Below are positions 25,483-35,011 of a stretch of DNA of 64,000 nucleotides, one piece after another (the first letter of the stretch is position 1; each line of letters opens with the position of its first letter). Origin of the DNA: Corynebacterium sp. BD556. Lineage in GTDB: Bacteria > Actinomycetota > Actinomycetes > Mycobacteriales > Mycobacteriaceae. The stretch covers positions 310,001 through 374,000 of the forward strand of contig NZ_CP141643.1 in assembly GCF_038452275.1 (NCBI RefSeq), read 5' to 3'. The notes below the pieces were generated by a model. That model was given only the letters and a program-made list of their open reading frames with translations, ran no database searches and was not told where the DNA came from. Made by a program: the position numbers and the translations under genes.

Positions 25483-26979
25483 GTGAGTCTTACGCGCCGG
25501 ACATTTTTCAAAGGGATGCTGATCGCCACAGCGGCAGCGGTGGCGGCCTGCACACCAAATCACGGACCAATCCCTGGGCAGGCAACCCCCGCGGGTGCTG
25601 ACGCAGAACCCCGCGAACTGCCAATCCCACCGCTCTACGAAGGTGAGCTTCGCGGCGATACCCGAGTTTTTAAGCTGACCGCGCAGAGCGGCCAGTTCGA
25701 AATTGTTCCCGGACAGAAAACCAAAACCTGGGGATTTAACGGCGCATGGCTTGGTCCGACGCTCTACATGCGCCGCGGCGAAAAAATCGACATGACGGTA
25801 CACAACGAGCTCGACGAGCCAACCGTAGTGCATTGGCACGGCCTCCATCTGCCGGCCGCCGCCGACGGCGGCCCCGCCCTCGTATTCGACCCCGGGCAGA
25901 GCTGGAACCCAACGTGGAGGGTGGAACAAGCAGCGGCAACCTGTTGGTACCATCCCCATCCGCACGGCGTTTCCGCGCTCCACGCCTACCGGGGACTCGC
26001 CGGAGGCATCATCGTCGCCGACGAAGCCTCCGACGCCACCGCGCTGCCAAAAAACTACGGCGTCAACGACATCCCCGTCATCATCACCGACGCAAAATTC
26101 ACCAGCGGCCAACTCGACGAAACAATCGACCCCACCTACGGACTGCTTGGCACCACCCCACTTATCAACGGCATCACCAAACCTTACTTCCAGGCAGAAG
26201 AAGGCCAAGTCCGCTTCCGCCTAGTCAACGGCGCCACCATGCGCTTTCACCATCTCTCCTTTGGTGTTCCGATGCAGGTGGTTGCCACCGACCAAGGACT
26301 ACTGGAAGAACCCGTAGAGGCAGACGCCATCCTGCTCAGCCCAGGCGAGCGAGCCGAAATCATCCTGAACCTGGAGAAGGACAAAACCTACACGCTGCGC
26401 TCCATCGGCGTGGCCGACAACGGCGGACTAGAAAAGGGCGCAACCGCTGATGGATTCGGCTTGCGTGAGCGCTTCGACCTGCTTGAAGTTCGAGGGCCAG
26501 CGGGAGAGGTCAAAGAGCCAGTTCAACTAGGAAAACTCGTCGAGGTTGATAATCTCGACCCGGCGGGAGCCGTCGAGCGCGAGTTCCGACTCAACGGCTT
26601 CCAGATCAATGAGCAAACAATGGACATGGATCGAGTTGACTTCATCGTCGAGCGAAACTCCCCAGAAATCTGGTCCATCACCAACGAAAACCCCGACTGG
26701 CCGCACAACTTCCACATCCACAACGCCCGCTTCCAAGTCATGGAAGTCCACAACGGCAACATTGAATTCACCCAAGGCTGGCACGACACCATCAACGTGC
26801 CACCACTTTCCACAGTCAAACTCCTCGTAGACATCGGCTGGTATCCTGACCCGACACTGGCATACATGTACCACTGCCACATGCTCTTTCACGAAGACCA
26901 AGGAATGATGGGGCAGTTTGTGGTGGCTGCACCCGGCGACGAAGTCAACCTCAAGTTCGCGGGTGAGCACTCACACTAA
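25483..26979 (+). CDS. Multicopper oxidase, Tat-exported lipoprotein
   Basis: 498 residues starting at GTG 25483. The N-terminus MSLTRRTFFKGM is a twin-arginine signal, and the following AAVAACTP has a lipobox-like Cys at residue 24, so the enzyme is probably membrane-anchored outside the cell. All four copper clusters are visible: HWHGLHLP, WYHPHPHG, HNFHIHNA and the C-terminal YHCHMLFHEDQGMM. It is a three-domain laccase/CueO-like oxidase that could oxidise Cu(I), Fe(II) or phenols. Its promoter region is shared with the divergent MFS gene. Confidence 0.9.
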   Translation: MSLTRRTFFKGMLIATAAAVAACTPNHGPIPGQATPAGADAEPRELPIPPLYEGELRGDTRVFKLTAQSGQFEIVPGQKTKTWGFNGAWLGPTLYMRRGEKIDMTVHNELDEPTVVHWHGLHLPAAADGGPALVFDPGQSWNPTWRVEQAAATCWYHPHPHGVSALHAYRGLAGGIIVADEASDATALPKNYGVNDIPVIITDAKFTSGQLDETIDPTYGLLGTTPLINGITKPYFQAEEGQVRFRLVNGATMRFHHLSFGVPMQVVATDQGLLEEPVEADAILLSPGERAEIILNLEKDKTYTLRSIGVADNGGLEKGATADGFGLRERFDLLEVRGPAGEVKEPVQLGKLVEVDNLDPAGAVEREFRLNGFQINEQTMDMDRVDFIVERNSPEIWSITNENPDWPHNFHIHNARFQVMEVHNGNIEFTQGWHDTINVPPLSTVKLLVDIGWYPDPTLAYMYHCHMLFHEDQGMMGQFVVAAPGDEVNLKFAGEHSH

Positions 26980-26993
26980 GGTGGAAGTTATGT

Positions 26994-27015
26994 AAAAGGG
27001 GTGCGAAGAAACCCC
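26994..27015 (-). terminator. Weak terminator downstream of tRNA-Gln
   Basis: Read on the minus strand, GGGGT, an eight-base loop, ACCCC and then TTTT. The stem is only five base pairs, so the call is tentative. Confidence 0.3.
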
Positions 27016-27056
27016 CAGCTACCAGGCCCAAAACTCCCACCAACTGCAAGAAAAAG

Positions 27057-27128
27057 CTTCCCCACCAGGACTCGAACCTAGAATGACGGTACCAAAAACC
27101 GTAGTGTTGCCAATTACACCATGGGGAA
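27057..27128 (-). tRNA. tRNA-Gln(UUG)
   Basis: 72 nt class I tRNA. The acceptor halves TTCCCCA / TGGGGAA pair fully. The anticodon stem is ACGGT / ACCGT with loop TTTTGGT, giving anticodon TTG for Gln. The T arm is CTAGG-TTCGAGT-CCTGG. CCA is not encoded. Confidence 0.95.
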
Positions 27129-27206
27129 AGACGGGTTTCATTGTAGCGGAGTCGCCCGTAAAGCCTAATCGCCAGGTCTGGCGTGTGTTTCCGTAAGGTG
27201 GAAGGC

Positions 27207-27917
27207 ATGGCTCGACAGCGTATGACTGGTGCCCAACGCAGGGCTCAGCTAATTAAAATTGGTCGCGCGGCTTTTGCTGAGCGCGGCCTTGACGGTGTGT
27301 CTGTGGAGGAGATCGCGGCTCGGGCCGGTGTGTCCAAACCTGTCGTTTATGAGCATTTCGGGGGCAAGGATGGGCTATACAAGGCGATTGTTGAGGAGGA
27401 CACCGCCGAGCTTGAGGTGATGATCCTCGAAGCGATCGCCCATGGGCGGTGGCGCGAGCGCATTGAGGGGGCTATTGTTGCGGTGCTGACGTTTGTGGAG
27501 GAAAACACCGACGGTTTTATTCTCCTTGTTCACGGTCAGGTGCCAGGGCAGGAGCGGACGTTTTCGACGATGTTGAATAAGTCGATCGCTCAAGTGTCTC
27601 GCTTTTTGGGCGTGGCTTTTAAGCACCGTGGGTTAGATCCGACGATTGCTCCGTTGTATGCGCAGGCGATTGTGGGTACCGCCTCCAATACGGCACTGTG
27701 GTGGTTGGATGAGCGTTCACCGGACAAGTTTGCAGTGGCCGCTCACATTTCTAACCTTGCTTGGAACGGGTTGAGCGGGATGGAGGCTGCCCCGAAGATT
27801 GATCCGGAGCGTCCGGAGCCGTCTGGGAACCCGTGGCACGTGCCGGATGTTTTTGCGGAGACGCAACAGCGGGAAGATAGTGAACACATACAGTCCAATT
27901 CAACGGAGGATGAATGA
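27207..27917 (+). CDS. TetR-family transcriptional regulator
   Basis: 236 residues from the ATG at 27207, with AAGGTGGAAGG just upstream. The helix-turn-helix is VSVEEIAARAGVSKPVVYEH followed by FGGKDGLYKAIVEED. The C-terminal ligand domain shows no recognisable pocket residues. Its stop codon overlaps the mfd start (ATGA), so it is probably co-transcribed with mfd. The regulated genes cannot be told from here. Confidence 0.85.
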   Translation: MARQRMTGAQRRAQLIKIGRAAFAERGLDGVSVEEIAARAGVSKPVVYEHFGGKDGLYKAIVEEDTAELEVMILEAIAHGRWRERIEGAIVAVLTFVEENTDGFILLVHGQVPGQERTFSTMLNKSIAQVSRFLGVAFKHRGLDPTIAPLYAQAIVGTASNTALWWLDERSPDKFAVAAHISNLAWNGLSGMEAAPKIDPERPEPSGNPWHVPDVFAETQQREDSEHIQSNSTEDE

Positions 27918-30900
27918 CTGAGACCATTCCCATGCTCAGCGGTCTTTTGGCTGCTGCGCTTAAGGATCCGAAGCTGCAGGGGCTGGTCAACAACGTGGGG
28001 GAGGGATCCCTTCACATTACGGGTATCGACCAGGTGCGCAGTTGGGCTGCGGCGGCGCTTGCCCGCGAGAGGTCAGTGCTGTTGGTGACTGCCACCAGTC
28101 ATGAGGCTGAGGATCTCACTGCGGAGTTAAAGGCTCTGATTGGGTCGGAGAATGTGGCCCAGTTGCCTTCGCTGGAGACGTTGCCGCATGAAAGGTTGTC
28201 GCCGGCTGCGGATGTCGTCGGCAAGCGTGCGAAGGTTTTGTGGGAGATGCCGCGCGTGATCGTTGCTGCGGCTCGTGCGGCGTGCCAGCCGGTGTTGCCG
28301 CCGGTGAAGCCGGTGAGCATTAAGGTTGATGGGGAGTACGACTTTGAGGAGTTGAGTCGCAGCGCGGTCGATTTAGCTTACAAGCATGTGGATATGGTTG
28401 CGCAGCGTGGTGAGTTCGCTACGCGCGGCGGGATCATCGACATCTTTCCGACGACTTTCGCTCACCCTGTCCGCCTCGAGTTTTGGGGCGATGAGGTCAC
28501 CGACATGCGCACGTTCGCGGTGGCTGACCAGCGCACCATCGCTGATATTGAACGCGTCGATTTGTATCCGGCTCGGCAGTTGCTTATCGACGACGCCGTC
28601 GCAGCCCGAGCCAAGCAACTGCTTGAGAATTACCCAGCGAATCCGACACTGGTGCAGATGCTTACCCGCATTTCGGAAAAGACCTACGTTGATGGGATGG
28701 AGGCGCTCATCCCAGCGCTGACAGATCAGCCTTTCGCGGCGGTGCCGGAGCTACTTGACAAAGGTTCGATTGTGCTGGTGACTTCCCCGGAAAAGGTGCG
28801 CTCACGCATCAAGGATCTGGAAAACACCGACCGGGAGTTTTTGGAGGCGGGATGGGAAGCCGCCGCAATGGGCGCGGCAGGCCCGGTGGCGGTGGAAGGA
28901 CTTGATGTCTCGGCAAGTTCCTACCGTTCGTACGAGTCCTTGCAGGCCTCCGCCCGTCAAGCAGGCAATGCTTGGTGGACTTTCGCGCCACCAGGTATGT
29001 TCAGCGCTGACGACTCGGAGACTTTGCCGTTGGAGTTTGAGGCCGCGCCGGCACCGAAGGGCGACACGAAAGCGATTGAGCAGCTCTACGCCACGTTGAA
29101 GCTCCATGTTATGACCAACGGAGCGTCGGCGGCGTTTATCGCCCCAGGCAAGGGCACCGTTGAGCGCATGGCGGAGCGTCTGCGCGAGCACGGCATCTCG
29201 GCGCGTCTCGCCTCCGCAGGGATGGAGCCAGTTGAAGGGGCGGTGACTCTTTATCAGGCGCTGTCGCACGCGGGGGTGGTTTTTCCGCATCCGAACCTGG
29301 TTGTGGTCACAGAGACGGATATAACCGGCAACCGAGTAGGTGACCTGTCCAACGCGAAACGCCGCGCCCCGCGCCGCCGCAATCGTGTGGATCCACTTGC
29401 TCTGAAACCAGGTGATTTCGTGGTGCATGACACGCACGGCATCGGCAAGTTCGTGAAAATGGCGGAGCGCACCGTTAAAGCTGGTGACGAGGACTCGCGC
29501 CGAGAATACATCGTGTTGGAATACCAGCCGGCCAAGCGTGGACAACCGAACGACCAACTGTGGGTGCCCATGGAGTCGCTTGATCTTTTGAGTAGATATT
29601 CGGGCGGGGAACAGCCGTCGTTAAGCAAAATGGGCGGATCAGACTGGAAGAAAACGAAAAGCAAAGCGCGCGCCGCCGTCCGCGAGATCGCAGGCGAGCT
29701 GATCGAGCTCTACGCCAAACGCCAAGCCGCGCCCGGCCACGCTTTCGCCCCCGATACTGCCTGGCAGCAAGAAATGGAGGACGCTTTCCCTTTCGTCGAG
29801 ACGGAAGACCAGCTCACAGCCATTGAGGCCGTCAAGGAGGACATGGAAAAGCCCACGCCCATGGACCGCGTAATCGTCGGCGATGTGGGCTTCGGCAAAA
29901 CCGAGGTGGCGGTCCGCGCCGCGTTCAAGGCGGTACAGGATGGCAAACAGGTGGCGGTGCTCGTACCCACTACGCTGCTTGCCCAACAGCACTTCTCCAC
30001 CTTCAACCAACGCATGGAAGGCTTCGGAGTCACCGTGCGGGAGTTGTCGCGTTTTAGCAGCACGAAAGAGTCGAAGGAGATCTTCGCCGGGCTTGCCGAC
30101 GGCTCCGTTGACGTCGTCATCGGCACCCACCGCTTGCTGCAAACCGGTGTGCATTGGAAAAACCTCGGGTTGATCGTAGTAGATGAGGAGCAGCGCTTCG
30201 GCGTGGAGCACAAAGAGCACATCAAGGCGTTGAAATCGCATGTCGATGTTCTCACGATGACCGCCACTCCCATCCCGCGCACCCTTGAGATGTCACTGAC
30301 CGGTATCCGCGAGATGACCTCAATTACCACCCCGCCGGAGGACCGCCACCCAGTTCTTACCTACGTGGGCCCGCAGGAGGACAAACAAATCGCGGCAGCG
30401 ATTCGCCGCGAGCTGCTTCGCGACGGCCAAATTTTCTACATCCACAACAGAGTCTCCGACATCGAAAAAACCGCTCGCCAACTGCGCGAACTCGTGGCGG
30501 AGGCGCGGGTGGTGGTCGCCCACGGCCAAATGTCGGAGCAGGTCCTCGAACAGACCGTACAGGGTTTCTGGAACCGTGAATACGACGTGTTGGTGTGCAC
30601 CACGATCGTGGAAACTGGCCTCGATATCGCCAACGCCAATACCCTAATTGTGGAAAACGCCCAGAACATGGGCTTGAGTCAGTTGCACCAGCTACGCGGC
30701 CGCGTGGGACGCTCCCGAGAACGCGCCTACGCGTACTTTCTCTACCCAAAGGACAAAACGCTCACCGAGACCTCCTACGACCGCCTGGCCACCATCGCCC
30801 AAAACAACGAGCTGGGCTCAGGCATCGCCGTGGCACAAAAAGACCTGGAGATGCGCGGCGCCGGAAACGTGCTCGGTGCACAACAGTCCGGCCACATCGC

Positions 30901-31528
30901 CGGAGTCGGTTTCGACATGTATGTTCGCTTGGTAGGTGAGGCTGTAGAGACCTTCAAATCGATGATGACAGGGCAGCCCCTCGACGCCACCGACAAAGGA
31001 CCGAAGGAAATCCGCATCGATTTGCCTGTCGACGCCCACATTCCCGAAACCTACATCAACTCAGAACGTCTCCGCCTCGAGGTCTACCGCAAACTCGCCG
31101 AGGCGCGTGACGACGCTGCCCTCAGCAAAGTCAAGGAGGAAATGACCGACCGTTTCGGACCGCTTCCCACCCCAGTGGACTACCTCATGGCGGTGGCTCG
31201 CCTGCGCCACCAGGCCCGCAAAGCCGGGGTGGCGAACATTTTGGTTCAGGGAACCCGCATCAAGTTTCAGCCTGTTGAGCTTCCCGACTCCAAACAGGTC
31301 CGCCTCAAACGCCTTTACCCGGGGGCGAACTTCCGCGCCGCCGCCAAGGCTGTGCAAATTCCTTTCCCGCGGGTGGACAAAGGTGTCAACCAGCCCACGC
31401 TTCGTGACGTCGACCTGCTTCAATGGGTCGCCGACTTCCTTTCCGACATGTTCGACGTGGAGAAAACTTCCGTAACCGGGGTGGCACCAGGCGAAGAAAA
31501 GAAAAAAGTGTTCAGCCTCAGCGAGTAG
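27914..31528 (+). CDS. mfd: Transcription-repair coupling factor Mfd
   Basis: 1204 residues, full length. The N-terminal UvrB-like domain is followed by an RNA-polymerase-binding region (KPGDFVVHDTHGIGKFV). The RecG-like translocase has Walker A VGDVGFGKTEVAVRAAF, the DEEQRFG box and TATPIPRTLEMSLTGIR. The TRG motif region is LRGRVGRSRERAYAYF. It removes stalled RNA polymerase at lesions and recruits UvrA. The start overlaps the TetR stop by four bases. Confidence 0.97.
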   Translation: MTETIPMLSGLLAAALKDPKLQGLVNNVGEGSLHITGIDQVRSWAAAALARERSVLLVTATSHEAEDLTAELKALIGSENVAQLPSLETLPHERLSPAADVVGKRAKVLWEMPRVIVAAARAACQPVLPPVKPVSIKVDGEYDFEELSRSAVDLAYKHVDMVAQRGEFATRGGIIDIFPTTFAHPVRLEFWGDEVTDMRTFAVADQRTIADIERVDLYPARQLLIDDAVAARAKQLLENYPANPTLVQMLTRISEKTYVDGMEALIPALTDQPFAAVPELLDKGSIVLVTSPEKVRSRIKDLENTDREFLEAGWEAAAMGAAGPVAVEGLDVSASSYRSYESLQASARQAGNAWWTFAPPGMFSADDSETLPLEFEAAPAPKGDTKAIEQLYATLKLHVMTNGASAAFIAPGKGTVERMAERLREHGISARLASAGMEPVEGAVTLYQALSHAGVVFPHPNLVVVTETDITGNRVGDLSNAKRRAPRRRNRVDPLALKPGDFVVHDTHGIGKFVKMAERTVKAGDEDSRREYIVLEYQPAKRGQPNDQLWVPMESLDLLSRYSGGEQPSLSKMGGSDWKKTKSKARAAVREIAGELIELYAKRQAAPGHAFAPDTAWQQEMEDAFPFVETEDQLTAIEAVKEDMEKPTPMDRVIVGDVGFGKTEVAVRAAFKAVQDGKQVAVLVPTTLLAQQHFSTFNQRMEGFGVTVRELSRFSSTKESKEIFAGLADGSVDVVIGTHRLLQTGVHWKNLGLIVVDEEQRFGVEHKEHIKALKSHVDVLTMTATPIPRTLEMSLTGIREMTSITTPPEDRHPVLTYVGPQEDKQIAAAIRRELLRDGQIFYIHNRVSDIEKTARQLRELVAEARVVVAHGQMSEQVLEQTVQGFWNREYDVLVCTTIVETGLDIANANTLIVENAQNMGLSQLHQLRGRVGRSRERAYAYFLYPKDKTLTETSYDRLATIAQNNELGSGIAVAQKDLEMRGAGNVLGAQQSGHIAGVGFDMYVRLVGEAVETFKSMMTGQPLDATDKGPKEIRIDLPVDAHIPETYINSERLRLEVYRKLAEARDDAALSKVKEEMTDRFGPLPTPVDYLMAVARLRHQARKAGVANILVQGTRIKFQPVELPDSKQVRLKRLYPGANFRAAAKAVQIPFPRVDKGVNQPTLRDVDLLQWVADFLSDMFDVEKTSVTGVAPGEEKKKVFSLSE

Positions 31529-31577
31529 CAACCCGATTACCTCACAGCACCCGGATGGCCTTAAACTATCTGGGAAC

Positions 31578-31651
31578 GCCCCTATAGCCCAATCGGCAGA
31601 GGCAGTCGACTTAAAATCGACCCAGTGTGGGTTCGAGTCCCACTGGGGGCA
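31578..31651 (+). tRNA. tRNA-Leu(UAA), with an unusual short variable arm
   Basis: 74 nt. Acceptor halves GCCCCTA / TGGGGGC pair with one G-U. The anticodon stem is GTCGA / TCGAC with loop CTTAAAA, giving TAA. The T arm is GTGGG-TTCGAGT-CCCAC. The variable loop has only about five bases, whereas bacterial tRNA-Leu normally has a long extra arm. CCA is not encoded. It is the left border of the IS-rich island. Confidence 0.85.
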
Positions 31652-31656
31652 CGGTG

Positions 31657-32346
31657 TGAAGTCTCGAGACGTAGTTCCGGTTATGTCTCGGGGCTTCTTT
31701 TGTTTTTGTTGCCCGGGGTTGGGTTGAGTTTGTTGTCTTTTTGGTTGTAGGAGATCTTGTCGGGGGTCGTTGTGTAGCGGGCGATGCGGTGCCCCGCAGT
31801 GTGGTTTTGAAGGCTTTTGTGGTGACGGTTGCGTTGCAAAACGCTGTGCATGCCAGGACGTCGCGTGAGTGGTCGTCGAAAATAGTGAGGAGGGCTCCGC
31901 GTCGGTGGCCGGCGATGATCCAGTTGCTGTAATTCTTTTGGCATGTTTCGTTGAGTAAGTCAGCTTGGAATCAGATCCATGAGCTGCGGGGACGCTTGTG
32001 TGGCAGGGAGGTGACGTGGCCGTAGTTTGTGAGGATGCGGTGAATTGTTGCTGGCGCAGGGAGCGGATCGCTGTGTTCTTGTTCGAAGTGCCAGCGGATC
32101 GTGTGGGTGGTTGGTGAGTTTTCGGCGTAGCTGGAGTATGCGCTCGACGACGTGTGCACTGGTGGCGCGTGGGTTTGTGTGGGGGTCAGTGTTTGCAGCC
32201 CGCCGTGTGCGTAGCGTGTTGTGACGCAGCAGTGTTTGGCTGTTTCGGCTTGGGGCATGCCGGTGGCGAGCATGGTTTCAATGATGACTATCGGCGCTGG
32301 TTTCTCGATTCGTTCAGTATGGAGGAACAATGTCGCGAGACATCAG
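31657..32346. mobile_element. Decayed IS481-family element directly behind tRNA-Leu
   Basis: The ends are related inverted repeats: the left one reads GTCTCGAGACGTAGTTCC (31661-31678) and the right one, on the minus strand, GTCTCGCGACATTGTTCC (32341-32324), 14 of 18 bases equal. Between them lies a broken IS481-type transposase. At about 0.7 kb the element is shorter than a normal ~1 kb IS481 member, so it has lost internal or 3' sequence. The left repeat plus following GTCTCGGGGCTTCTTTTG can fold into a terminator-like hairpin. Confidence 0.65.
31700..32330 (-). pseudogene. IS481-family transposase remnant
   Basis: The N-terminal part (32330-31971) has a helix-turn-helix region and ETIRWH-like TIRWHFEQEHS, then PATIHRILTNYGHV and KRPRSSW, which are IS481 hallmarks. 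An in-frame stop follows at about 31971. The reading resumes with LNETCQKNYSNWIIAG and FDDHSRDVLACTAF, matching the D-D-E domain with its DDHSR motif, and breaks off before the last catalytic residues. Confidence 0.7.
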
Positions 32347-32557
32347 TTTCCACGGGTGTGGGACACCCGCGTTTTAAGGGTGGGGCAGCCAGAAGTCCGG
32401 CGGAACGATGTGACGAAACCCAGTATCCCTTTGGTGTGGTTGATGGTGCCAGATGGGGTTGGTTGTCGGGCTGGGAGGCGTCGATAAGCAGCATGAGTCT
32501 GGCTACTTTGAGGCAGGGGGTGGTGCTTTTGATTCGCGGCTTTTGAAGACGGACGTG

Positions 32558-33997
32558 GAGAGTGTCCGATAGTTTGTGTGCGGGGGTTTGGTTTACAAGT
32601 ACTCCGCGAATCGGTTGGGGTATGCCACAGCTAGTTGGTTGATGGCTTGCTTCCAGCCATTGGCCTTTGCTCCTTCAACATACCCGTTGCACTCAACGGC
32701 GCGCTTGGCTTGCTTCGCGCGTTTGGCAGCGCGTTTGTCTTCGATGTTGCAAATCATCAGCCAAAGCGTCTTCACAGCCGCTGTATCGTTCGGGAACTGG
32801 CCCCGATTCCGGGTAGCTTTGCGCAGCTCAGCGTTAAGTGACTCGATCGAATTTGTGGTGTATAACACCTTGCGCGCTGCTGGCGGGAACTGCAAAAACG
32901 GCACGAACCGTTCCCACGCATCACGCCACACCTTCACCGACTGCGGGTATTTCTGGCCAAGCTCAGAGGTTTCGAACGCATCTAAGCTGGCACGGGCGGT
33001 ATCTTCGTTTGCGGCCGTGTAGATCGCACGTAACGCGCTGGAGACAGCTTTTCGGTCCTGATAGGACACCCACCGGTTCGCCGCCCGGATCAGGTGCACG
33101 ATGCAGGTCTGCACCATCGAATTCGGCCAGGTCGCCTCCACGGCTTCCGCTAAGCCTTTAAGCCCATCACAGCAGACGATGAAGACATCCTGGACGCCAC
33201 GGTTGGCCAGATCTGCGCACACCGATGCCCACAAGGCGGCGCCTTCATTATCAGCAATCCACAAGCCCAGGATGCGCTTGATACCGTCGATGTCGATGCC
33301 CACCGCCATGTAGCACGCCTTGTTGACTACACGGTGGCCATCGCGGATCTTCACGCGTAGCGCATCAAGGAAGATTACTGGGTAAAACTCGTCGAGCTGA
33401 CGGTTCTGCCAGATCATGACCTCGTCTAAGACTGCATCGGTAATGGTGCTGATCGTATCCGGGCTCATATCCACCCCCAGGGTGGACCCAAGATGGTGCT
33501 GAATATCACGCACTGTCATCCCACCGGCGTACAGCGAGATGATCATGTCATCGAGCTCTGTCAGCCGGCGTGCGCTATTGGGCACCATCTGGGCGTAAAC
33601 GTGCCGCAACGATCCCTGGGTACAGTTACTTCCAACGTGCCGTAACCAGAGTTGACCGTCTTGGTGTACGACCCGTTGCGGTGGTTACCACCCTGTGTTG
33701 GTTCAACCTGGGCCTTCATCTTCCGGTCGGAATGACGGTAGCCCAAATGGGCATCCATTTCCGCCTGCAGACCAGCGTTAATCGACGCCTGCAACAGACC
33801 TTTGACCAGGTCACTGGCGTCACCGGTGGACGTCGACAACTCGCCAATCAGCTTGGCGAGCTCAGGATTTTCCATCAGCTTCTCGCTGATCTCGTTGACC
33901 TTGTCCTGGTCATGGTTTTTCTTCGTTGTCACCGTTGTCATTATCGGTGAAACTCCTTCTGTATCAGAGCCTCACACACAAACTTCCTGACACCCTC
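32558..33997 (-). mobile_element. IS256-family element, copy A (1440 bp)
   Basis: Terminal inverted repeats start GAGAGTGTCCGATAGTTTGTG on the left and GAGGGTGTCAGGAAGTTTGTG on the right. An exact 8-bp target duplication CGGACGTG flanks it (32550-32557 and 33998-34005). It is one base shorter than copies B and C owing to a frameshift in the transposase. Confidence 0.95.
32593..33941 (-). pseudogene. IS256-family (mutator-type) transposase, frameshifted
   Basis: It is nearly identical to the intact 449-residue transposases of copies B and C. A G is missing from the GGGG run at 33591 (GGG here), which splits the gene into a 5' part (33941-33561) and a 3' part (33609-32593). The protein begins MTTVTTKKNHDQDK and carries FLDALRVKIRDG and FIVCCDGLKGL of the mutator-type core. 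This copy is probably inactive but could be mobilised in trans. Confidence 0.9.
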
Positions 33998-34091
33998 CGG
34001 ACGTGCAGTAGGTTTGTGCCCTTTCACATCCCAGTGCCCGCCCCTCCGGAGTTTAGAGACAAAAATTGTGATCGAAGTGTTAGTATAAATT

Positions 34092-34997
34092 ATGGGATTT
34101 TTTAGAAGAAAGAACGCAAAGTCAAAACCCGTTCCGAATCGTGATGAGATGATCCAACTCGCAGTTGGATATCTAACCAAGGCTTTTCAGGCAGAAGGCA
34201 TACCGGCCGAGCAGGTGCTAACAGAAAACGGTCATTGTCTACAGATTAACGACGGCAGTCTTGTAAGTCTGGAGAACCTCGCAGACCAAATGCAACAAGT
34301 TCCTTCAGACGAATGGGAAAGCCTGTTCGGGCAGTGGTTCCAGTTTGTAATGGACGCTACGCGAAAGCAAGACCCTTCAGATCTTGACCCTGAATCTTTG
34401 GCTTCAATGATTCGCAGCCGGATTGTTTCGACTAACGGTCGCGAATACCAGCAGTACGCACGTCCGGTGGCTGAGGGTCTAGCCGAAGTGTTGTGCTTGG
34501 ACTACCCGCAACATGTTGCGTTCGTTAGCGATGATTCGCTCGGTGAACTCCAACTGCCGGCCGACGAGCTTTTCAATCTTGGCCGTCGTAACACGGAAAA
34601 TGATCCAGTCGATGAGATCGTAGAGCACGAAGGTGTCCTGATCGTATCCGGCGAGACCGCCTTCACATCTTCGAAGATTTCGAATATGTCGGCCCTCGCC
34701 TCTCAGGTTGGAATTGAGGCTCCGGATGGACTGCTATTTGGTCTTTTAGATAAGTCGGTGCTTGTCCTCAAAGCTCCCACGGGCGCCGAAGACCTTTATA
34801 ACGTCATGAATGTCATGCGTAGTCTTTCTCTAAGCCTCGATGTCGCCCCGATCAGTCCCGAGATTTACTACTGGTCTTCCGACGGTTCGATTGAACTGGC
34901 GAGTCAGACCATACCTTCGGAAAGCGGTAACCCCAACGAGGATACGGTTCAGCTCATGCCGGGCGAAGAATTCACCAGGCGGTTTATGCAAGAGTAA
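34092..34997 (+). CDS. Hypothetical cytosolic protein, 301 residues, island cargo
   Basis: The protein starts MGFFRRKNAKSKPVPNRDEM and has no signal peptide or membrane segment. It is acidic and mixed alpha/beta by composition. The middle part (LAEVLCLDYPQHVAFVSDDS and ELFNLGRRNTEN) faintly recalls the DUF1444/YtpQ-like family of Firmicutes; I would not rely on this. No ribosome site precedes the ATG, and a TAGTAT/TATAAA stretch ends a few bases before it, so the mRNA may be leaderless or the true start may be further in. It stands alone between IS256 copy A and transposase debris and is intact, which suggests it is still selected or only recently arrived. Confidence 0.6.
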   Translation: MGFFRRKNAKSKPVPNRDEMIQLAVGYLTKAFQAEGIPAEQVLTENGHCLQINDGSLVSLENLADQMQQVPSDEWESLFGQWFQFVMDATRKQDPSDLDPESLASMIRSRIVSTNGREYQQYARPVAEGLAEVLCLDYPQHVAFVSDDSLGELQLPADELFNLGRRNTENDPVDEIVEHEGVLIVSGETAFTSSKISNMSALASQVGIEAPDGLLFGLLDKSVLVLKAPTGAEDLYNVMNVMRSLSLSLDVAPISPEIYYWSSDGSIELASQTIPSESGNPNEDTVQLMPGEEFTRRFMQE

Positions 34998-35011
34998 CTC
35001 CGACTTCAGCA

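Noticed and set aside
31658-31706. Terminator behind tRNA-Leu (GAAGTCTCGAGAC / GTCTCGGGGCTTC and T-rich tail)
   Set aside because: The left arm is the terminal repeat of the IS481 remnant, so the hairpin may be accidental; it is mentioned with the element instead of as a separate feature.
32593-33941. Programmed frameshift producing a fusion transposase in IS256 copy A
   Set aside because: Copies B and C encode the protein in one frame, so copy A is better explained by a one-base deletion.
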